Shown here: positions 52,350-52,848 of the stretch, one piece after another
How the letters are laid out: the number at the start of each line of letters is the position of its first letter
How positions within the stretch are numbered: the first letter of the stretch is position 1
Assembly: GCA_023416335.1 (NCBI GenBank)
Contig: JAEZHY010000034.1
Location: 1 to 52,848, forward strand
Length of the DNA stretch: 52,848 nucleotides
Reading direction: 5' to 3'
From: Pseudomonadota bacterium
GTDB taxonomy: Bacteria > Desulfobacterota > Syntrophobacteria > Syntrophobacterales > Syntrophobacteraceae
The notes under the pieces: model-generated
Seen by the model: only the letters and a program-made list of their open reading frames with translations
Told to the model about the DNA's origin: nothing
Databases searched by the model: none
Made by a program: the position numbers and the translations under genes

Positions 52350-52848
52350 ATGTCGGAACCGCCGAAAAGGAAGGCGACTTACGAAGACCTCTCTAATATT
52401 CCGGAAAACATGACCGGAGAGATCATCAACGGTGAACTCATTGTCACTCCCAGACCATCGCGTAAGCACACCTATGCGTCGTCGGCCCTGGATAAGAAAA
52501 TAGGACCGCCGTACCAATTTGGAGAAGGAGGCGGACCTGGAGGATGGATTATCATAGTTGAGCCCGAGATCGGTTTGGGTGAGCACATCCTGGTTCCAGA
52601 TCTGGCCGGATGCAGGGGAAAGCACCTCACAAACCCAATCCGGGGCTGTTGAAATCCAGTTGTGCGGTTCTTCTCCCGGAAATCTCTCCTTTTTCAAGCA
52701 TGAGGACCGACAAAGTGGAAAAAATGCCTCTCTATGCCCGGCACGGCGTCCCCTGTCTGTGGCTCATCGATCCAACAGCCAAAACCCTGGATGTGTTCCG
52801 ACTTAAAAGCGGTGAATGGATGGTAGCCGGGTTATACGTGGAAGAGGC
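52350..52848 (+). pseudogene. Uma2-family endonuclease-like gene disrupted by an internal inversion, cut by window edge
   Basis: The gene starts well (AAGGAGG, then ATG 52350) and reads a Uma2/DUF820 N-terminus (YEDLSNIPENMTGEIINGEL, ILVPDLAGW region), then drifts out of family and stops at 52652. From 52697 to the edge the same frame again reads Uma2 (MRTDKVEKMPLYARHGVPCL). The missing middle, including APDWVCEVLSP with its glutamate, is present between them but on the minus strand. As it stands the PD-(D/E)XK-like nuclease cannot be made intact. Confidence 0.82.
52615..52695. other. 81-bp inverted segment inside the Uma2 gene
   Basis: Reversing 52615-52695 and dropping two bases (52613-52614, CA) restores Gly-Trp at the left junction, the family stretch ERFPGEEPHNWISTAPDW, and Ser-Pro-Ser-Met-Arg at the right junction, all in one frame. 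Only ATGC/GCAT is shared as an inverted repeat at the ends. Confidence 0.78.

Overview
The window looks like chromosomal DNA from a Gram-negative, probably anaerobic member of the Desulfobacterota (old Deltaproteobacteria, Syntrophobacter-like). Reasons: GC-rich core genes, many PilZ, GAF, HAMP and PAS signalling proteins, a sigma-54 NtrC-type regulator, a Desulfovibrio-gigas-type molybdenum aldehyde oxidoreductase, a DsrC/TusE-family protein, hemerythrin, and a HAMP kinase with a cysteine-rich insert. This assignment is inferred from gene content and style. No rRNA or tRNA gene was seen.

Layout. 0-4.3 kb: 2-oxoglutarate dehydrogenase operon sucA-sucB-lpdA (minus strand, lpdA cut by the window edge). 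4.5-11.5 kb: single genes (PilZ protein, unknown helical protein, PhzF-family isomerase, hemerythrin-like protein, J-domain protein, CNB-PilZ protein, purA), with short repeats at gene ends. 12.0-16.3 kb: plus-strand cluster of a class-V cysteine-desulfurase-like enzyme, a full-length Mo-hydroxylase and a TusE/DsrC-like protein with one C-terminal cysteine, suggesting a sulfur-delivery route to the Mo site. 16.4-18.3 kb: a YwgA-like protein and an HD-domain dNTPase-like protein in one operon with a clear terminator. 19.0-30.3 kb: a Kdp potassium locus with unusual regulation. A sigma-54 response regulator lies upstream of a HAMP-PAS histidine kinase, three mini membrane proteins (one is KdpF), kdpA, kdpB, kdpC, an IS630-family remnant and two kinase-less KdpD-like sensors. 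A canonical -24/-12 promoter lies directly before the kinase gene.

30.5-42.4 kb: a FadR-type GntR regulator whose promoter carries TGGTTAGACCA; the same 11-mer recurs before putA (proline to glutamate) 12 kb away. Between them lies accessory DNA: a decayed histidine-kinase fragment, a four-helix membrane protein, a radical-SAM protein translationally coupled to a GHKL (MORC/Hsp90-like) ATPase, and, convergent to them, a large protein with a nuclease-like N-terminus, a DGQHR domain and a C-terminal R-x4-H HEPN-like motif. This is the best candidate for an undescribed DNA-modification or defence system.

43.4-50.5 kb: a seven-gene operon, apparently one sensory and redox unit: branched-chain-type periplasmic binding lipoprotein, histidine kinase with a Cys-rich HAMP insert, receiver-STAS protein, secreted thioredoxin-like protein, GAF-GAF-TM-degenerate rhodanese protein, MauE/DoxX-like membrane protein and a small lipoprotein. 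50.8-52.1 kb: heat-shock pair hsp20-htpX. 52.35 kb to the edge: a Uma2-family nuclease gene broken by an 81-bp internal inversion that can be undone on paper to restore one continuous reading frame.
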